From positions 1 to 9,564 of the forward strand of contig JAJUHH010000085.1 in assembly GCA_029267975.1 (NCBI GenBank): 9,564 nucleotides of DNA. Direction: 5' to 3'. This DNA is from Clostridiales bacterium. Its GTDB lineage: Bacteria; Bacillota; Clostridia; Lachnospirales; Lachnospiraceae. Positions 7,074 to 9,564 of the stretch are shown piece after piece. The notes below the pieces were generated by a model that did not search any database, had not been told where the DNA came from, and was given only the letters and a program-made list of their open reading frames with translations. The number at the start of each line of letters is the position of its first letter. Position 1 is the first letter of the stretch. A program made the position numbers and the translations under genes.

Positions 7074-7427
7074 ATGTTTTGCATAAATTACGTGGTACAG
7101 AGCAAAGATACGTTATACAGCATAAGCCGTCACTTTAATGTTGATCTGGGAATGATAATTCAGGCAAATCCCTTTGTCAATGTATATAATCTAAGAGTTG
7201 GTGAAGTACTGTGTATTCCCATCAGTGCTCCCAGCGGAGATAATTATGATCACTATACCACCTATCTGGTGCGGGAAGGCGACACACTGGAAAGTATTAT
7301 CAATGAGCATCATATTGGCTTGGGGGATTTGTTTCAGTTAAACGCAATGGGAGATTTCTATCTGTTGCCGGGAAGCACCCTGCATATTCCAATCACAGGA
7401 GATGGAGAAAGCGGAGTAACGCTATAA
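7074..7427 (+). CDS. small protein of two LysM modules
   Basis: LysM modules bind N-acetylglucosamine-containing glycans such as peptidoglycan. This 117-residue protein is almost entirely two modules: residues about 6-50 (YVVQSKDTLYSISRHFNV... ending VLCIPI) and about 63-107 (YLVREGDTLESI... ending LHIPI). A short polar linker, SAPSGDNYDH, joins them. Both have the GDTL/KDTL-type opening and the final IPI strand typical of the fold. No catalytic domain, signal peptide, transmembrane helix or sorting motif is visible, so how it would reach the wall is unclear; small leaderless LysM proteins in spore formers are sometimes spore-associated, which is only a suggestion here. The start is supported by GGAAGGGG (7059-7066), 7 nt before the ATG. 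It has its own candidate promoter and is followed by a separate strong promoter, so it is probably monocistronic, although no clear terminator follows it. Confidence 0.85.
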   Translation: MFCINYVVQSKDTLYSISRHFNVDLGMIIQANPFVNVYNLRVGEVLCIPISAPSGDNYDHYTTYLVREGDTLESIINEHHIGLGDLFQLNAMGDFYLLPGSTLHIPITGDGESGVTL

Positions 7428-7495
7428 TAGGAATGATTAGGACTGTATTAAGCACAAACTTATGGATTGGTTAATCTGACCTGAATTTGTTTTGT

Positions 7496-7524
7496 TTGAC
7501 AAAGGAATAATAACAACATATAAT
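7496..7524 (+). promoter_or_regulatory. perfect-consensus sigma-A promoter upstream of corA
   Basis: TTGACA (7496-7501) and TATAAT (7519-7524) are both exact consensus hexamers with a 17-nt spacer. The predicted start is near 7531, which gives a leader of about 250 nt before the corA ATG at 7782. A promoter this strong with so long a leader suggests control after initiation. Confidence 0.8.
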
Positions 7525-7558
7525 AGTTTTGGATTTAATTTGACAATCCGGTCATTTT

Positions 7559-7582
7559 GCCTGTATTTCAAGGGATACGGGT
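7559..7582 (+). promoter_or_regulatory. early hairpin in the corA leader
   Basis: Bases 7559-7566 (GCCTGTAT) pair with 7575-7582 (ATACGGGT) over 8 bp including two G-U pairs, around the 8-nt loop TTCAAGGG. It lies about 28 nt after the predicted transcription start. It is not followed by a U tract. I did not recognise an M-box or any other named riboswitch in this leader. Confidence 0.35.
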
Positions 7583-7616
7583 TAGTAAGTAATGTTAAGA
7601 AGAGGATGTGGTAAGG

Positions 7617-7733
7617 ATGGAAGCCGGCCCCGGTAGTCATAGTCGGAGAGCAATAGCAAATAATATTGGTACTGCAGTAAGCGGCAGGAAATGGTATAAT
7701 TATGCTTATCCGGTGATCCACACCCTTAAGTAA
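7617..7733 (+). CDS. possible 38-codon leader ORF upstream of corA
   Basis: An ATG at 7617 opens 38 codons ending in TAA (7731-7733). The peptide begins MEAGPGSHSRRAIANNIGTA and ends in PVIHTLK, with an aromatic/basic stretch (GRKWYNYAY) between. It has no membrane segment or recognised domain. The ribosome binding site is weak: AAGAAGAGG (7597-7605) is 11 nt from the ATG, longer than ideal. An in-frame GTG at 7608 is too close to that site. The stop lies 6 nt before the hairpin that masks the corA Shine-Dalgarno sequence, so a terminating ribosome would cover the hairpin's 5' arm. That geometry is the main reason to list it; it could also be a chance ORF inside a structured leader. Confidence 0.3.
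   Translation: MEAGPGSHSRRAIANNIGTAVSGRKWYNYAYPVIHTLK
7692..7700 (+). promoter_or_regulatory. possible second corA promoter (extended -10)
   Basis: TGGTATAAT fits the extended -10 form TGnTATAAT. No good -35 box lies 16-18 nt upstream. If used, transcription would start near 7707, after most of the possible leader ORF, but would still include the Shine-Dalgarno-masking hairpin. Confidence 0.3.
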
Positions 7734-7739
7734 TAAATA

Positions 7740-7774
7740 CTCCTTTCCACCGCTATGCCTGCAGTGGAAAGGAG
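7740..7774 (+). promoter_or_regulatory. hairpin masking the corA ribosome binding site
   Basis: CTCCTTTCCAC (7740-7750) and GTGGAAAGGAG (7764-7774) form a perfect 11-bp stem around a 13-nt loop. The 3' arm contains GGAAAGGAG, the Shine-Dalgarno sequence of corA, 7 nt before its ATG at 7782. No U tract follows, so a terminator is unlikely. When folded, the stem should block translation initiation of corA. Confidence 0.7.
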
Positions 7775-7781
7775 CATTCAT

Positions 7782-8717
7782 ATGATCGAAATTTTTAGAA
7801 CAACAGAGGGGTTGTTACAGCGATTGACAGATATTCAGGAAGGTTGCTGGATTGCAATGACGAATCCCTCTGCTACTGAACTGATGGAAATTGCCAGTGC
7901 TACAGGAATTGAGGTTGATCATCTCAGAGCACCGTTGGACGAGGAAGAGCGTGCCCGTATTGAGGTAGAGGAGAATTATACGCTAATCCTGGTTGACATT
8001 CCTACTCTGGAAAAACGTAATAATAAAGACCGTTATGTTACAATACCACTTGGTATTATCGTTGCAGAGAAATATATAGTAACAGTATGTTTGGAAGAGA
8101 CACCGGTTCTGAAATGCTTTATAGACGGACGGGTAAGGGATTTTTATACTTTTAAAAAGACAAGATTTATTCTGCAGATACTTTATCGTAATGCATCAAC
8201 CTTTCTGCAGCATCTAAGGTCGATTGACCGTAAGAGTGAAGAAATTGAGCGCCAGCTTCATATTTCCACTCAGAATCGCGAATTAATTGAATTATTGGAA
8301 CTGGAGAAGAGCATGGTATATTTCACTACCTCTTTGCGCTCCAATGAAGTAGTATTTGAGAAAATGTTAAAATTAGAAGCGATCAAGCATTATCCTGAGG
8401 ATGAGGATCTGCTGGAGGATCTGATTATTGAGAATAAGCAGGCGATTGAGATGGCCAACATCTATAGCGGCATCTTAAGCGGAATGATGGATGCCTTTGC
8501 TTCCATTATATCAAACAATCAGAATCTGATCATGAAATTCCTGGCTGCAATCACGATCGTTTTATCGATACCAACCATGATTGCAAGCTTTTTCGGTATG
8601 AATTTTGCGAATATTCCCGGCTATAACAACCCCAATGGTTTTTATTACGTCGTATTGGCTGCATTAGTGTTAACCTTGATTGTTGTGCTGGTATTCCGTA
8701 AAAAGAAATTATTTTAA
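7782..8717 (+). CDS. corA: CorA-family divalent metal (Mg2+) channel
   Basis: Members form pentameric inner-membrane channels that import Mg2+, and some carry Co2+, Ni2+ or Zn2+. The 311-residue length fits the family. Seen: an N-terminal cytoplasmic alpha/beta domain (about 1-125), a long helical stalk (about 130-250; rich in Glu/Lys with heptad-like leucines), TM1 (about 250-271), the signature GMN at 272-274 in ASFFGMNFANIPG, a short outside loop, TM2 (about 286-304) and a basic tail FRKKKLF. The outside loop lacks the acidic MPEL-type sequence of classical Salmonella/Thermotoga CorA, as is common in Firmicute homologues, so the exact ion is unproven. ATG 7782 was chosen over the in-frame ATG at 7755 because GGAAAGGAG lies 7 nt upstream of it; 7755 falls in the hairpin loop with no binding site. 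Transcription likely starts near 7531, and translation appears controlled by the hairpin at 7740-7774. The rhomboid-like gene follows after 29 bp. Confidence 0.93.
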   Translation: MIEIFRTTEGLLQRLTDIQEGCWIAMTNPSATELMEIASATGIEVDHLRAPLDEEERARIEVEENYTLILVDIPTLEKRNNKDRYVTIPLGIIVAEKYIVTVCLEETPVLKCFIDGRVRDFYTFKKTRFILQILYRNASTFLQHLRSIDRKSEEIERQLHISTQNRELIELLELEKSMVYFTTSLRSNEVVFEKMLKLEAIKHYPEDEDLLEDLIIENKQAIEMANIYSGILSGMMDAFASIISNNQNLIMKFLAAITIVLSIPTMIASFFGMNFANIPGYNNPNGFYYVVLAALVLTLIVVLVFRKKKLF

Positions 8718-8746
8718 TTGTTTCTTGAAAGGTACAGGTGTTGTGC

Positions 8747-9564
8747 ATGCAATTTTTGAACAGACTGGAAAGAAGATTAGGCCGGTATGCGGTTAAAGAT
8801 TTGATGAAATATATTGTCGGTTTATATGTTCTTGGCCTGCTGCTTGGTATGGTTCCGAATTCCGTAGCATACTATCTGCTGAACCTGAACTTTCCTTTAA
8901 TTATGAAAGGACAAGTTTGGAGACTGATTACCTGGATTATTCCAATCAGTTCTTTCAGTGGGATTTTATATATGGTTATTTCCGTATACTTTTATTATAT
9001 GATAGGAAATTCCCTGGAGCGTGCCTGGGGCGCATTCCGCTTTAATCTGTATTTCCTGTCAGGAATTATTTTTAATATTCTATCAGCCTTGATTACCTTT
9101 TTGCTCACAGGCAGTTCAGTACCACCCAGCTTGGACTTTATCTGCGGCACCATGTTTTTCGCCTTTGCAGCAATGTTTCCCAATACACAGATTATGATAT
9201 ATTTCCTTTTCCCTATTAAGATTAAGTACTTAGCCTGGCTGCAGGGAGCGATTTATATTTATAATGTGATTGTCTATATCATCAATGGACAGGCAATCCT
9301 TATCCTGCCTTTGGTGGCTTCCTTTGCCAACTTCCTGATCTTTTTCTTCATGACAAGGAATTACCGCAGAATATCACCCAATGAATTTATGCGCAAGGCT
9401 GCTTACCACAAGCAAATGAACGAAGGCAGAAACACTGGAAATGTTACCCAGTTTCGTGGGAAGAACGTGATCACCAGACATAAATGTGCGGTATGCGGAA
9501 GAACAGAATTAGACGGTGATCATTTGGAATTCCGCTTTTGCTCCAAATGTGATGGCAATTATGA
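8747..9564 (+). CDS. rhomboid-fold membrane pseudoprotease with C-terminal zinc ribbon, 3'-truncated
   Basis: The frame is open from ATG 8747 to the window end (272 complete codons). Seen: about six hydrophobic segments (roughly 20-36, 70-88, 98-121, 129-145, 160-180, 184-202). Rhomboid-like landmarks are GQVWRLITWIIP (55-66), which resembles the family's G-x-x-W-R-L-x-T, and a PN...YFLFPIKIKYLAWL segment (145-165). The catalytic residues are absent: the GxSG position in the fourth segment reads ICGTM (132-136), and no His occurs in any membrane segment. After the membrane part comes a basic linker and CxxC...CxxC (C247, C250, C265, C268), a probable zinc ribbon still unfinished at the edge. 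It should be a non-proteolytic membrane scaffold or chaperone-like protein; the role is unknown. It lies 29 bp after corA, probably in one operon. AGGTG (8736-8740) is 6 nt from the ATG; an in-frame TTG at 8741 with GAAAGG (8727-8732) is an alternative start. Confidence 0.75.
   Translation, partial: MQFLNRLERRLGRYAVKDLMKYIVGLYVLGLLLGMVPNSVAYYLLNLNFPLIMKGQVWRLITWIIPISSFSGILYMVISVYFYYMIGNSLERAWGAFRFNLYFLSGIIFNILSALITFLLTGSSVPPSLDFICGTMFFAFAAMFPNTQIMIYFLFPIKIKYLAWLQGAIYIYNVIVYIINGQAILILPLVASFANFLIFFFMTRNYRRISPNEFMRKAAYHKQMNEGRNTGNVTQFRGKNVITRHKCAVCGRTELDGDHLEFRFCSKCDGNY

Noticed and set aside
7437..7781. 114-aa ORF on the - strand between the LysM and corA genes
   Set aside because: It runs antisense through the perfect corA promoter and the Shine-Dalgarno hairpin, shows no domain-like pattern, and is better explained as chance.
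7531..7781. M-box (ykoK) Mg2+ riboswitch in the corA leader
   Set aside because: The expected conserved blocks of that family, such as the GGTGAGGCTCCT-like start, were not found by eye. A covariance search would be needed to exclude it fully.

Overview
The window looks like chromosomal DNA from an anaerobic, spore-former-type Firmicute, most likely a Lachnospiraceae or Clostridium cluster XIVa relative. This rests on moderate GC content, strong AGGAGG-type ribosome binding sites, sigma-A promoters close to TTGACA-17-TATAAT, and a giant 2-hydroxyacyl-CoA dehydratase activase fusion typical of strict anaerobes. The taxonomic placement is inference; there is no rRNA or tRNA. No insertion sequence, CRISPR array, integrase or phage gene is visible.

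Layout. (1) Bases 1-1313, + strand: the 3' part of an APC-superfamily amino acid permease cut by the window edge. (2) 1339-2211, - strand: a 290-aa single-domain HDOD protein, convergent with the permease. (3) 2362-6591, - strand: a 1409-aa protein fusing two BadF/HgdC-type ATPase activator domains to two 2-hydroxyacyl-CoA dehydratase-like regions. It has a clear sigma-A promoter (6682-6710) and a short leader that contains an 11-codon, Val/Ile-rich upstream ORF with its own good ribosome binding site. (4) 6711-7004: a stretch with no convincing gene. (5) 7074-7427, + strand: a small protein made of two LysM modules. (6) 7428-7781: a non-coding leader region with a perfect-consensus promoter (7496-7524), a possible 38-aa leader ORF and a perfect 11-bp hairpin that hides the next ribosome binding site. 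(7) 7782-8717, + strand: a CorA-type divalent metal channel. (8) 8747 to the end, + strand: a rhomboid-fold membrane protein without catalytic residues and with a C-terminal zinc ribbon, cut by the window edge and probably cotranscribed with corA.

How they fit together. The permease and the activase fusion both suit amino acid-fermenting anaerobic metabolism, but nothing here names the substrate. The activase and HDOD genes lie in the same direction with a strong hairpin between them; the HDOD gene may be partly fed by readthrough. The metal channel and pseudo-rhomboid are a likely two-gene membrane operon.

The least expected feature is the amount of apparent RNA-level control. Three leaders (activase, HDOD, corA) each hold a hairpin or upstream ORF placed to affect translation initiation. 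The corA leader is the most persuasive: a possible leader ORF stops just before a hairpin that masks the corA Shine-Dalgarno sequence. These are readings of the sequence only and have not been folded computationally or compared with homologues.
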